64,000 bases of DNA. It comes from Sclerotinia nivalis. Lineage: Eukaryota > Ascomycota > Leotiomycetes > Helotiales > Sclerotiniaceae. Location of the stretch: NCBI GenBank assembly GCA_029531795.1, contig JAPEIS010000001.1, positions 3,162,001 through 3,226,000 of the forward strand, written 5' to 3'. The position numbers and the translations under genes were made by a program. Below are positions 23,576 through 37,312 of the stretch, piece after piece (the first letter of the stretch is position 1; each line of letters begins with the position of its first letter). The notes below the pieces were generated by a model that saw nothing but the letters and a program-made list of their open reading frames with translations, was not told the DNA's origin and did not search any database.

Positions 23576-24223
23576 TTGCTACATAGATTGTGTTTTAGCA
23601 TGGCGTATCGCATAATTGAGGTTGGTTGGGCATATAGCTTGACTTTGTAAGAATACTACATGAAAGAGAGCTTCCTCGGAATTCCATGAACTTGTACCAA
23701 CGCGAAAACCTGCCATAAATAAAATCCTATTTACTAATTTCAATCGATCATGCCTTGAGATCATCCATCTATTGCCCCCCACAAAGCCATATCCCATGCT
23801 CGCTAGAAAAGGGGGCCTTCCTCATTAGGTTCTTAGGGCACCGGTATATCCTCGATGTTGGACCCTGTGGGGTTGATTGGCGGGGAGTTTGACGGTCAAG
23901 ATGAGATCGACATATTGATTCGCCAGGAGACAATAAACTAGATATAAAATATCGTAGCCTGAAGGATCTCATTTATCGGACCGGCAGAAAGGAAAATTCT
24001 TTTGCGCACACCCCAATCCTGATGGACGATCAGAAAGTGCAGATTTTGCATAAAATGTTTGCTTGGCCAGCAGGAATAACAACACAGCACACCAATTTGA
24101 AGCCAAAAGTCCCGCAAAAGGATGGGTGCAGGTTGTTGGCTTAGCTGGCGGTGATACGGTGTGGTTTGGTGGATGGTCCGGTAACCTAAAACAACGGGTT
24201 TTCCGTTTCTTTGTTGGTATATT

Positions 24224-24243
24224 GTACCTACCTAGGTAGGTAC
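24224..24243. repeat. 20-bp perfect palindrome GTACCTACCTAGGTAGGTAC
   Basis: The twenty bases read the same on both strands and consist of TACC/GGTA units around a central CCTAGG. Its role is unknown; a dimeric protein site or a simple-repeat product are both possible. Confidence 0.9.
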
Positions 24244-24940
24244 TTATCGTCAGTCAGTGACTTTAGCTGTTGAGTCAAGCTTAGATTTTTGTTCGAATTT
24301 CTTCCATAAAATATTGTAGTATGATACCCATGGGACGGTACCGATAACCTCTGCTTTCACGCACGCAAAATGAATCTACCAACCGAAAAAGTATAATGCC
24401 CAAGATTGTACGTCATGATCAAGCTTCAATGAAGGAAATTCACCTTGATAGAGCTATAATGCCCCGACGATCCTACTAGGTACGTATTAGTTACCCTGTG
24501 CCTGGAGAACTTGAAATGTTGCTTTATTTAGATTAATAGGTGGATCAAGTGTGTGGCTCATACAGCTTTAGCCTTGAGTATCTTTTGGCGTTGAAGGTTC
24601 CCTGTTAAGCATCTCTCAATAATTGATACATGAACGAGGAAAAACAAGTGAGAAAGAAGGAGGGAATAGGAGGGAATGAACGGAATGGACACACGAGATC
24701 AAAAAGATCAAGAAAAGGCGTTCTATTAAATTCCCAAGAGTGAGACTATTCGGAGTTAGGTTAGTGCGCTAAGATTTTCTAAAATGTACAAGAGTTACAA
24801 GCCTCAAAGGTCCCCCAACCCAGTAACCAAGGTTGTAGGTAGTATGAATGTTTGAGATCCGCAGCAACAATCAATTGGCTCCGTATCATAGGAGCAATTG
24901 AAGCTAAGTATTTTCTTTTCGTTAAGAGCCAAAGGCGGTG

Positions 24941-24968
24941 GGGGTGACCTAGGGGTGACCTAGGTGAC
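24941..24968. repeat. 11-bp tandem repeat GGGGTGACCTA, two and a half copies
   Basis: GGGGTGACCTA occurs twice in a row, followed by GGTGAC. It lies 248 bp before the gfa1 start codon, so it may be regulatory; GGTGACC contains the half-site of several bZIP and nuclear-factor sites. Confidence 0.85.
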
Positions 24969-25009
24969 AACGTGCACGTTTACGTCCAAAGAATATCAAG
25001 CCCACCATT

Positions 25010-25048
25010 CTTCTCTCTCTCCCTCTCCCTCTCTCTCTCTCTCTCTTC
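25010..25048. repeat. Pyrimidine (CT)n tract in gfa1 leader
   Basis: A run of CTCTCTCC units ends about 170 bp before the gfa1 ATG. CT-rich tracts often precede transcription start sites of strongly expressed genes in filamentous fungi, so this probably marks the core promoter. Confidence 0.7.
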
Positions 25049-25215
25049 CCTTAAAACCATCCACATCTCCCCTCAACGAAAGGAAAGGAAATCATACGTC
25101 CCATTTTCATTCGTTTTCTTTTCATCTGCAATCGTTCTTGCTTTCGATACCCTTTTTTGCACATTCTACCAACATCTAAACCCAAACAGAATACACATCC
25201 CTTTTTATTGCAACA

Positions 25216-27643
<2,428 letters not shown>

Positions 27644-28755
27644 ATGTTCATTTGGCATGGCATGACTATAAACAGCTTCTAAGCTCCATCGCTTTGGTGT
27701 TCTGCTGGACTTCAGAGGAAAGGAAATGGTAGGGAAGGGTAAGAAGTCTAAATACACGTTCAAGTGTTTTGTGCTTCTTTTATTTTTTTGCGTAGATAAT
27801 GAGACTTAGCGAATTGTGGGTACCTAAAAATTATCGGGTTTGGGAATCTTTGATGGAGGGATGGTATGGTATGTGCTATTGTATGTAGCCAGCTGCTATT
27901 GCGATGGATGCGATGGATGCGCGCGATGGATATCTCTTTAGATATAGATATCACTTTTCGCAAATGAAGGATGATTGATTGTAATTTGCTCGGGAAAGTC
28001 ACTGAATGATAAGACAAGCTATCTATTCTTTTTTCGATAAGCAGTGGAATAAATGAAATACATTGTTAAGATTATAGTTGATGGTTGATGGTTGATTGGT
28101 ACTGCCATGATATATGATAAAGATAAATCTCAATTCAAATCTTACCATTAGACCCCCCGTTTCCTGAGGGATTATAGAGTTTGGCAGGGTCCTATGTTAG
28201 ATGGATGCATATCAGCTACATCCGATATTTTATTTATTATAAATATAGGTATTGAAGCACTACCCGTATACAGCATATAGATCGAAGATGCATAAACCCC
28301 GCTCCCCCCCCAAAAACGAAATCACGAATAAAAGAATAACTTAAAAAGGTATATTATTAACAATATATAGACTATCTATGTATGCTCATCAAGAATCAGC
28401 ATAAGAATCTGATACATTACGAACCCAGTCCCCAGTCCCCAGTCACTCCTCAACTTCCTCGCCTCCCACAATGTGGGTGGAGAGCTCCACTTACATGTTA
28501 CCCTACTCCACCCCATAATCATATATTAAACAGGTTCTAGAGCATCCCAATGACTTTTTGCCCCGCGTGCGCTGCATTTTCCAATATCTCCTACCCTGGC
28601 ACGTCAGACATATGTAAAGGTAGAGGAAGAATAGGAAATAAGAAAACATGAGACGAAGAAAGTGAAAAAAGAAATAGGCCAGAGTACAAGTCCATAACTG
28701 TGCAGAAAAGAATTAATCCCATCATCGCTGAAATCGCTTAGTATAATTAGTTCAT
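27644..28755. other. Intergenic between convergent gfa1 and CHK2 genes
   Basis: No gene is recognised. Short tandem repeats occur: GCGATGGAT (27899-27930), GGTTGAT (28079-28100), CCCAGTC (28424-28445) and a C run near 28305. Both 3' untranslated regions should lie here. Confidence 0.6.
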
Positions 28756-31064
28756 TCATTTGCCCTTCTTCTTCGGCGTCTTGGATTTTGGGGTGTTTGG
28801 TTTTGTTGTTTTGGTCTGTGGGGTTTTGGACACGGGAGTTTTGGATACTGGCGCCTCCATCTCGGGGGACTTGGGCTTTGCCACTACATCCTCTGGATAG
28901 ATGCTCTCCCCGTCATTGTCAAATAGAGTTTGATCGCCCTTACCACCCATCTCAATGAACTCGTTTGGATCTCGTTTAGCTGCCGGGGCCTCTTCATTCT
29001 TGAGTCCGTTTTGCATTGGTTCTTGTTGACTGGCGGGTTGGTTGATACAATGCTTGGCGTTTGGATTCTTGACGTATACTTTGACAGGTTCTTTGTCAGA
29101 ATTGATGTGGATAATTTTGGAAATCTTGACTTCGTTTATGTCGCTGAGCAGTGTTCTCTCTCTCACTATCTTGCGCTTGCTAAAGTCGAGACTTGCAAGC
29201 CCGCCAACTAGACCATCCGTACTATCGTGGAAATTAGTAGTCTTTTGTGTCATCCATGGATGCGCCAAGCACTCATCAACGGTGTAACGCTTCTCCGGAT
29301 CAACCGTCAACATATGATCAATGAGATCCAGTGCTGGGTCGCCGATATTGTCCCAGTACGGAGAAGGATAGTCAAATCTACCCATCTTGATCTGGGCTTT
29401 GAGGTCATAAGGATTGTCCCGAGTATATAATTCATCAGAGAAGGGTGGAAATCCACAGAGGCATATGTATAAAACAACTCCTAATGACCATATATCAACT
29501 GCACGTGTGTATCGTCGGTAGTTGTTGTCCTGAAGAATCTCCGGAGCCACATAGCTTGGAGTGCCGCAAAGCGTAGTTGTGAAAGAAGCCTCTCCAATGA
29601 TCTTTGACAGACCAAAATCTGCAAGTTTTACATGCAGATCTTCGTCGGTCATTAAAATATTCTCGGGCTTGATATCTCGGTGTACGATACCACGCTCATG
29701 CTATTTTTGATGAGTTAACTAGGGTCAATAAATGGTTGTTCTGAAAAAGGTACTCACCAGGTACTTTAAGCCTTCAAACAATTGAACGAAGACCTTTCTT
29801 GTTTCTTGTTCTGTAAGTTTGCCCTTCTTAACAATCCAATTGAATAGCTCTCCTTCCGCTGCAAGCTCCAAAACGAGGTAAGTTGCATCAGGCTCATCGA
29901 AGGTGTCCTTCAAGCACAGCATGTTCGGATGGCTGACACCCATAAGTATTGCGATTTCTTGTTGTAGACCTTCGATTCTTTGCTTTTCCCCTGCCCCAGG
30001 TTTTCTTGTAAATACTTTGACCGCGAAACGTTGACCCGTACACTTTTCGACGCATAAATAAACGGTTGCATAATGACCTGACCCGAGCTTTTCTAGAACT
30101 GTGTATTTTTGCAAGAATTTGCTTGTCTCTCGCAGCTTCGGGTATCGAAAGACAAACCTGGCGTCATCCAATATTTGTATCCCATCTCCATCTTCGAGTT
30201 GCCGACGCTTGTTTCGTCCAATAACACTCTCGTTGACAAAGGTGCCATTACTTGATAAATCCTCAATGACCGCAACATTCAGACCTGCTTGGTTCTCGGT
30301 GAAAAGGAGACAATGCCTATTTGAGACCCTGATATCATCAATGTTGAGATCTAGAAAGATTATTAATACCACTCTTTCGTCCGATTGTCTGAGTTTCACT
30401 TACCACACTCCGGATGCCGTCCGATCAAGTATCCACCCGAAGCAATTCCCTTGAACTTAGTGGCTTCATAAGCATCTTCTTCCTTATTCAAATCTTTATC
30501 TTTACCAGGGTTTCCAAGGTCACTGTTTTTATCTGGTAACGGGCAAGCATTTCTTCTCCTTAGAACAAGGAGCTTTCCGTATTTGTAATTGAGAGGCATC
30601 AAGTATCCCCAGACACCTTCCTCTTCCTCATCTTCTCCTGGCAATTGACTCAGTTCTTGAGTTTGACTGAATTCTTGAGTCTTTGCTTGAGACCTGGCGA
30701 TGGGAGATGAGAAAACTTGCGCCTTTGGACCGAGATTCTCAGTTGGTTCTGGAGTTCTGTGCTGAATCTGACTCGGTCGACCCTCTGGAGGTGTTGCAGT
30801 GCCATCTCTCAAACTATTGTTTGAGGAAGAAGATTCTAGATGTGTAACTGGCGAAGGAAGGTGCTGTTTATTCGATATTGAGGTATGACCTGGTTGTGAG
30901 AGTCTTTCGGATCGACGTGGTTTTTTGTATGATTCGCTCTCTTCGATCGTTCCTGCCTACAGTGAACCGATACATTAGTCTTCCAGAACATGAAAATCAT
31001 TAGGAAGGAACTCATTTCGCACTCTATCCCGCTTTAGATTGCCTTTCCCTCCTTTAGAAGGCAT
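28756..31064 (-). CDS. prd-4: CHK2/PRD-4-type checkpoint kinase with SQ/TQ cluster and FHA domain
   Basis: Four exons (31064-31023, 30956-30404, 30350-29758, 29700-28756) give 710 aa. An SQ/TQ cluster (seven sites up to residue 117) precedes an FHA domain at about 143-268 (GRHPE, RVSNRH, SSNGTFVN). The Ser/Thr kinase at about 281-548 has GSGHYATVY, Lys310, HRDIKPEN around Asp405, DFG 424-426 and APE ending at 450. The tail repeats KTP units and is basic (PKSKTPKKKGK). Family members are activated by ATM/ATR-type kinases after DNA damage; in Neurospora, PRD-4 also resets the clock. The first intron uses a weak GTGCGA donor, chosen because it keeps the frame, so residues near 14 are less certain. 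Confidence 0.92.
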
Positions 31065-32286
31065 CTTGGTATAAATTGAAGCTCGGTTTGATTTATGATG
31101 CGATTCGAGGTACTTTGATAAAAGTAAAAGGTTAACTTGAGCTGAGGTGTTAGATTTATGCAGAATTTGCAAATATATCAATGGAAGTAAGTGTATATGT
31201 AGCAATTCAAATAATTATCAATTTGTGCGAAGAGTATATTTTCTTTTGATTAGGGAGTTGGATTCTTTCGAAAATCAAAATGGTTGACATGAGAGCCGTG
31301 AGAGTCGGGCCTCTCTCCATCAGGATTTGCTGGGGCTCGGGGAACTAAAAGCCAGGGACTTTCCTGCCTGATCGAATCAATACATCCAGACCCCGCCAAT
31401 CCATTCACTTATCATAAAAAGTTATTGATGAAATTTCAGTACATTTTTAATATTAAAAAAAAGAAATTCCCAAGGCAGCAATACAAATTCCGGCTGTAAT
31501 ATATGCCATGTTGGCTGAGATTGATATCGACAACAAATTTACCTTACTGCTACAGTATCGACAATGATATCGAGTTTCAACATTTTCAATGTGAGTACAA
31601 GATAAGGGAACAATGGGAACAAAAATAGAATGATGAAATATTTGACCGACTTTCTTCTACGCACGGGCAGACGTCATCATCGTAAAATCACCTTTTTCCC
31701 CATGCCGGAGTGGAACTGGAACTAAATGAATGTGGATATGATATGATATAATGTCTAGAATGCCATATGGCCGGTGGAGTTTCATTTATAAGTCAAAGTT
31801 GAAGTCATGTGTAAGATGGATTGTTGATAAACATTGATCAGAGGACTAGTTGTTTCTGATACCTCGCCCTCAATAAATTCAACACCACCAGATATCTCAA
31901 GAACCGCAAACAATCCTATTTACAACTGCCCCCTTTTCCGCATCTATCATTAGTCCAGTATAACATCTCGTGATATGTGTATATGCTCGCGTCTTGTGAG
32001 GACATAGTGGCAAAGCAAAGTCAGAAGTGATCTTAAACATCTAGTGGGCTAGTCCAAGAGATAGTCTCTTCATCATCTGATACCAACCAAAACTTTACCT
32101 TCAGAGCTCACCAAGGATGGAATCTCAAGGGTGCTAAATGTCCCAAGGGCCTCACGGCTTTCCTTTCAGTCCATGTCTACCCGTAGATAAAGATCCAAAG
32201 TCATACCTCGTTCTCATTTGACTCGGCGCTTGAAACGTCGTGCTTCTCCCAACGTTAAATAGATCGTATTAAAAATGACCGTAATT
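31065..32286. other. Intergenic between CHK2 and HCNGP-like genes
   Basis: No gene is recognised. It is AT-rich, with a GATATGATATGATATAATG run at about 31736-31752. It should contain the CHK2 promoter and the HCNGP-like 3' untranslated region. Confidence 0.55.
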
Positions 32287-33264
32287 TCAACTTTCGAATC
32301 TGGTTTTTCTCTTTACACCTTGCGTGTGAGGTGAGTTCGACCTGCCCTTATCGAGTCCTGCCATAATACGTTCAGCAGTACTTTGTTGCCCCTTTCCGCT
32401 AATACCGCCGGGGGTTCCACCACGACCGGCATCAACTGGGTTTGTCGCAGGTACAAAATCCAAAGCTTCCCTCTGACCTCGAGCTTTCTTTTCCTCCTTT
32501 TCCTTCAAAATCTTCTGTTGGCTTTTCGCAAGTTCTTCTTTGTAAGCGTACTCAGGAAAGCCAGCAGGATTCCATAAGTCTTTAGGAAGGGTTGTTGCAT
32601 ATTGTTCTGCCTCGTCAACATCTGCGAAGTCCATGAGCTTCTGCATCAAGCTCGGATTCTTGAGCGCCGCCGATTTTGCAAGCTTTTCGTTGAAATGTGT
32701 ACCCTGCTTCTTGAGTTCGAGGAAGTGCTTGAATTTCGCATTTGTACTGGCTACTGGTGAACCTGGTGGTGAAGGAGGAATATCGTAATTGGGAACTGTC
32801 GGGAGGGTGAGATCTCGTAATAGAGCTCGATTCGCAGTGTATGGCGACTGCGGTTCTCCCCCTCGTTCCTCATTCAAAGCATTTTCTAGTTCTGGAAACT
32901 GAGTTGCCTCAGCTGGTCCCAATTGAGGTCCAACGAGAGGATCGTCTGGTTTTGGATTGCTTGGTAGCTCAATCGTCCGTGAGTTTTCTGCAGACGGAAG
33001 CTCTGTCGCATGTTCCTGCACATCTGCCAAGGAGTCAGAAGCGCTAGATATTAAACTGTAAGCTCTGCGTACCTTTCGTTGTACCATCCGTATTCGAATT
33101 ATTCAACAGTGAACCTTCAGTAGTCTATGGCCTGTGATGTCAGCGACGACTTTTGAATGACAATTGCAATAAAAAGCTCAACTTACGTTTGAAGATCTCT
33201 GTGGAATATCTACGTGGACAGAGCCCTCCTCATCACTACTTCCATAATCTACCAAACCTGCCAT
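32287..33264 (-). CDS. HCNGP/SAP30-binding-protein family nuclear protein
   Basis: Three exons (33264-33187, 33124-33073, 33023-32287) give 288 aa. It starts MAGLVDYGSSDEEGS, an acidic start typical of the family, and has the HCNGP core at about residues 120-210 (IPPSPPGSPV, KFKHFLELKKQGTHFNEKL, FPEYAYKEELAKSQQ). A basic tail ends VKRKTRFES. Human SAP30BP takes part in transcription control and splicing of short introns; by analogy this is a nuclear protein, but its role in this fungus is inferred. The exon-2 acceptor (ATAG) and the exon-3 acceptor (TTGGCAG) were chosen by frame. The gene is divergent from pre4 with 266 bp between start codons. Confidence 0.85.
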
Positions 33265-33530
33265 AATTATTGTAAGTCAAGAATTGAGTTGAAAAAAAGA
33301 CCATTAATTAAATATAAGTTCTTGTTCTTGATACACTCCGGGATACCCATAAGGTTATTTCCCGAAGTTCGGCCTCAGGTTGCGGAAGGCGCGTCCCGAG
33401 CTGCCTGGAACAACGAGAGCTTCCTCAAGCTCCAACACTACCTATCAATATTAATAGTTTACCCCATGAACTTTTGAAGCTACCACAATACTTCAACAAC
33501 CCTCTCAAATTTCAAAACCCTTTAAACATC
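33265..33530. promoter_or_regulatory. Bidirectional promoter of HCNGP-like gene and pre4
   Basis: The 266 bp between two divergent start codons must hold both promoters. A GC-rich block (about 33360-33420, GAAGTTCGGCCTCAGGTTGCGGAAGGCG) sits between AT-rich flanks and is the most likely control region. No known motif is claimed. Confidence 0.6.
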
Positions 33531-34479
33531 ATGAATCACCTTCCACAAGCTTGGGGTCGTGTAAGTTCAAAATATCCCCGCAAGATAATATATATTCGAG
33601 CTACTGACCATTCAAACAGCCTAGAGATGATATCTACGGTGCATATGATGCTTCATATCTTCAACAAAACGGACCAAATCAGCACACTCAATCACCCATT
33701 GTCACTGGTACATCTGTTGTGGCATTAAAATTCAAAGATGGTGTTGTAATTGCAGCGGATAACTTGGGTACAGCGCATGGTTGATTACTGCCATAAAGAC
33801 ATGTTACTAACGTTTCCATTAGCATCATATGGTTCTCTCGCGCGGTTCACAGACGTAAAACGTCTTCGAAAATTCGCAGATACATCCGTTGTTGGTTTTG
33901 GAGGTGACGTATCAGATATGCAATATTTAGACCGACTTCTTCAATCCCTCGATACCGAAGAAGCATACAGCGATTCAGGCCACACACTCAATGCCCATAA
34001 CCTCCACAAATACCTTTCCAAAGTCCTTTACAAGCGTCGATCCGATTTCAACCCTCTATGGAACAGTTTACTGGTTGCAGGATTGGATGAACATGACAAG
34101 CCTTTCTTGGCGAGCGCCGATTTATTGGGCACAACGTTCTCTTCGCCGAGTTTGGCAACGGGATTCGGTGCGCATTTGGCCCAGCCATTGTTAAGAAAGG
34201 TTGCACCAGATGAGGAGGCTACTGCGAAGTTGACCAAGGAGGCAGCTTTAGAGGCAGTCAAGGAGAGCATGAAGGTCTTGTTTTACAGAGATGCGAGGAG
34301 TATGGACAAGTATTCGATTGCGGTCATTACGAAGGAAGGTATCGATTTGAAGGAAAATGAACAATTGGAGAAGCAGAGTTGGGCTTTTGGTAAGATTTCA
34401 AGACTCAAATATTGCATCATGGCATACTAACAGTTGAATAGCTGAACAAATCCGGGGATATGGGACCCAGGTCAACTAA
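33531..34479 (+). CDS. pre4: 20S proteasome subunit beta-7 (Pre4)
   Basis: Four exons (33531-33560, 33620-33767, 33823-34389, 34442-34479) give 260 aa. After a short propeptide (MNHLPQAWGR...) comes [34 protein letters not shown], the Ntn-hydrolase start of beta-7, then GDVSDMQYLDRLL. Yeast Pre4 has the same TGTS and DNL-SYGSL pattern. Beta-7 is a structural member of the beta ring and has no protease activity of its own; its C-terminal tail, here QIRGYGTQVN, helps hold the two half-proteasomes together. The gene shares a promoter region with the HCNGP-like gene. Confidence 0.94.
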
Positions 34480-35391
34480 ACGGATGATTTTAATTATACC
34501 TTGCGCTGTAAACTAGACAATGATGACATGAGGCATATCAGGTTTTGAGGTTGCTTACCTCGTGGTTAACAAATACCATCCTCCCTATCGTGAATTTCTT
34601 TTTACTCCAGTCTCAAATGTGGTTCGAAAGTTGGTTGGCATGCGTGTGTGCATGATACGGTAGCACTTCCTGAAAGTTCAAGAACCGGTGCTTGTCACCG
34701 CTTGGGAAGATCCTATGGGTGGACTTCCTGCGATCTCGCTGTCAAAGCACTCGAAGCACACCGACTGCTTGTGCCGGTCTATCATTTTGCACCTCCTTTT
34801 TTATGCATACCTTCACAGTCTGTCAGCCCTCTAATACACTTCATACCTACGCTTAAACGCTTAACGGTGTAGTGAATCTATTGCAGTGACGCTCATAAGT
34901 CGAAACTGATAGGTTTAACAAAAAACTCGACTTTACTTTCTGTTCATTGTTCTATCGCAAACTATTGTACCGTAAAGTAGCAAAATGGAAATGCGGAGTG
35001 ATGTCCCTTTTCAGATAGCATCTTCATGGATATCAGGAGCTAAACATTAACATTATTATCAGAGAGCTTTTGTTCGATAGGAATAGCAAGTTGCGTTCTC
35101 CAAGTGGCATGCGGGGCCTCAACACTCCATAAATGTCACTACTTCACTTTGATTGGTCAAAGCTACCCTCGCCAAAAGTGTATGGAGATGTCGAGGCAAG
35201 AGACTGCTACTTTTTGTTTCCTATAAAAAACATGAAGTTTTTATAGCGTATGGTTTATTTCTTCATAAAGTGTATAGTTTTTCAATTCTGCAGATTTCTA
35301 TATCCCCAAGACCTTCAATTTCTACTTTCAAAAACCAAAACTTTAATGTTTTGATCCAACGAAAGTCTACCTACGTACTGAGTGACTCAAT
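34480..35391. other. Intergenic between pre4 and acr3
   Basis: No gene is recognised. It should contain the acr3 promoter; no clear arsenic-response site was identified. Confidence 0.55.
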
Positions 35392-36910
35392 ATGACGAAA
35401 GTCCTCCCCTCAGAAAATACCATGCAAATCCAAACATATTCCTCGGATCTCCCTTCTCACTCTATAGATATAGAGAAGAACTTTCACCTCTCGCCTCAAC
35501 CTCCAGATGATGATCTAACAAATAATCATAAAAAAACTTCTCTGTTCAAAAGTCTAGGTTGGCTAGATCGTCTCCTCGCTTTATGGATCTTTCTTGCTAT
35601 GGCGGTGGGTATTATATTGGGGAATTTCGTGCCTAATACTGGCCCTGCGTTGCAGAAGGGAGAGTTTGTGGGGGTTAGTGTACCGATTAGTTAGTTTTCC
35701 TTCTCTTCTTGTCTTTTATTGTGGAGGAGTGTCATAAGAGATATCGACCTGAGAAGATGATTTGAGAATTTGTTGATATGTGTTGATATGTGTTGAGTTG
35801 TTCTAGTGTATGTGCTAACGAGAAGAAAAATGGTCTAGCTGTATGTTTGTTAGCAATGATGTATCCAATTCTCTGCAAAGTCAAATTCGAAACATTGCAC
35901 CTTGTCTTTCAGAAGAAGGATATTTGGGTTCAGATTGGATTTAGTTTGGTGGTTAATTGGATTGTTGCGCCTTTAGTGATGGTACTTATACCTCTCCCCT
36001 CTAGATACAAAAAGTTCTATTCAAATAACTAACGACCGTCCACTTATAGTTAGCACTAGCATGGGCCTTCCTACCCGACAAAGAAGAGCTTCGATCCGGT
36101 CTAATCCTCGTCGGAATAGCTCGCTGTATCGCCATGGTATTTCTAATTCTCCTCCTCCCAACCCCTTCCTCAACCCTAGTACACTAACCACCCTCCAAGG
36201 TCCTAATATGGACCGGCCTAGCCGGCGGCTCAACATCCTACTGCGCCATCCTCGTCGCCATAAACAGTCTCCTCCAAATGATTCTCTTCGCCCCCCTATC
36301 CGTACTCTTCATCTCCGTCATCTCAGGCGCCAAACACCACACCCAATTCTCCTACCCAACCATCGCCTCCAGCGTCGCCGTCTTCCTCGGCATCCCCCTG
36401 GCCGCCGCAATCCTCACCCGTTTCCTCCTCCGCCACTTCATATCCCCGTCGTGGTACGACACTCAATTCCTGAAATATCTCTCACCTCTCTCTCTACTGG
36501 GTCTCCTAACCACCATCCTGATCCTCTTCGCCAGTCAAGGCCAACACGTCATTCAACAAATCGTCTCCGTAGTGCGTGTCGCCGCCCCCCTAATCGTCTA
36601 TTTTGCACTCATTTTCTTCCTCACTCTATTCATCTGTGCGAAAATGGGATTCGGCTATAAGGTAGCGACGACGCAGAGTTTTACGGCGGCGAGCAATAAT
36701 TTTGAGTTGGCGATTGCGGTGGCGGTGGCGACGTATGGTGCGGATAGTGAGCAGGCGTTGGCGGCTACCGTGGGTCCTTGTATGTATTCTTGATATGGGT
36801 GCTGAGGATGTTCTTACTAATGCTTTTTGGTAGTGATTGAGGTGCCGGTTTTACTGGCGTTGGTGTATGTGGTGAGGTGGATTGGGGAGAAGAGGGGGTG
36901 GAAGGATTAG
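35392..36910 (+). CDS. acr3: Arsenite efflux transporter Acr3
   Basis: Five exons (35392-35689, 35839-35981, 36050-36136, 36200-36779, 36834-36910) give 394 aa with about ten membrane segments after a 55-residue cytosolic N-terminus. Family markers are LLAMMYPILCKVKFE in the second helix, LVGIARCIAMVLIW with the conserved cysteine needed for As(III) transport in the fourth, and FTAASNNFELAIAVAVATYG near the end. The protein exports arsenite or antimonite across the plasma membrane using the proton gradient. No arsenate reductase or arsenic regulator lies next to it, unlike the yeast ARR cluster. It is convergent with mph1. Confidence 0.93.
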
Positions 36911-37312
36911 AGTTTGGGAAGGGGTGCATATATGATGGAGGAAATGGATGTTACTTCCATCCTCTGATTCGACTCTTGGGTATATAAGAGAAGTACTGAA
37001 ATGCCGCCTACCAAATCTCGGAATTTCAGGGATTAGTACATACATATTTCGCAATTAGACAATGAACAATAATGGCATGTTAAGCTCGCGAGAATTCTCA
37101 ACGGCACAGAATACTTAACGAAGTAACATCTCAGATATTTACTTTAATTCTTCAAATATGTAATGCACATTGCCACATTGCCACATAATTACATGTATAC
37201 ATGATGACAACCCTATATGTAGCAACACGCCCAGCAACTCCAACGCTAAGCAAATCATTCCGTAGCAAATTCCAAAAGGGGGAATGTATGTAGTCTTGTG
37301 TATACTTCAACA
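36911..37312. other. Short convergent intergenic region, acr3 and mph1
   Basis: The 402 bp between the two stop codons hold both 3' ends. TTGCCACATTGCCACAT at about 37169-37187 is a short direct repeat. No gene is seen. Confidence 0.6.

Larger units (their letters stand above)
23576..25215. other. Intergenic between rpt4 and gfa1
   Basis: No gene is recognised. It contains a 20-bp perfect palindrome (24224-24243), an 11-bp tandem repeat (24941-24968) and a (CT)n tract (25010-25048) in the gfa1 leader. Confidence 0.6.

Noticed and set aside
36061..36660. 199-codon plus ORF rich in Arg/Pro/His within acr3
   Set aside because: It is a shifted frame of the acr3 membrane exon; composition (Arg, His, Pro) is that of a frame shadow.
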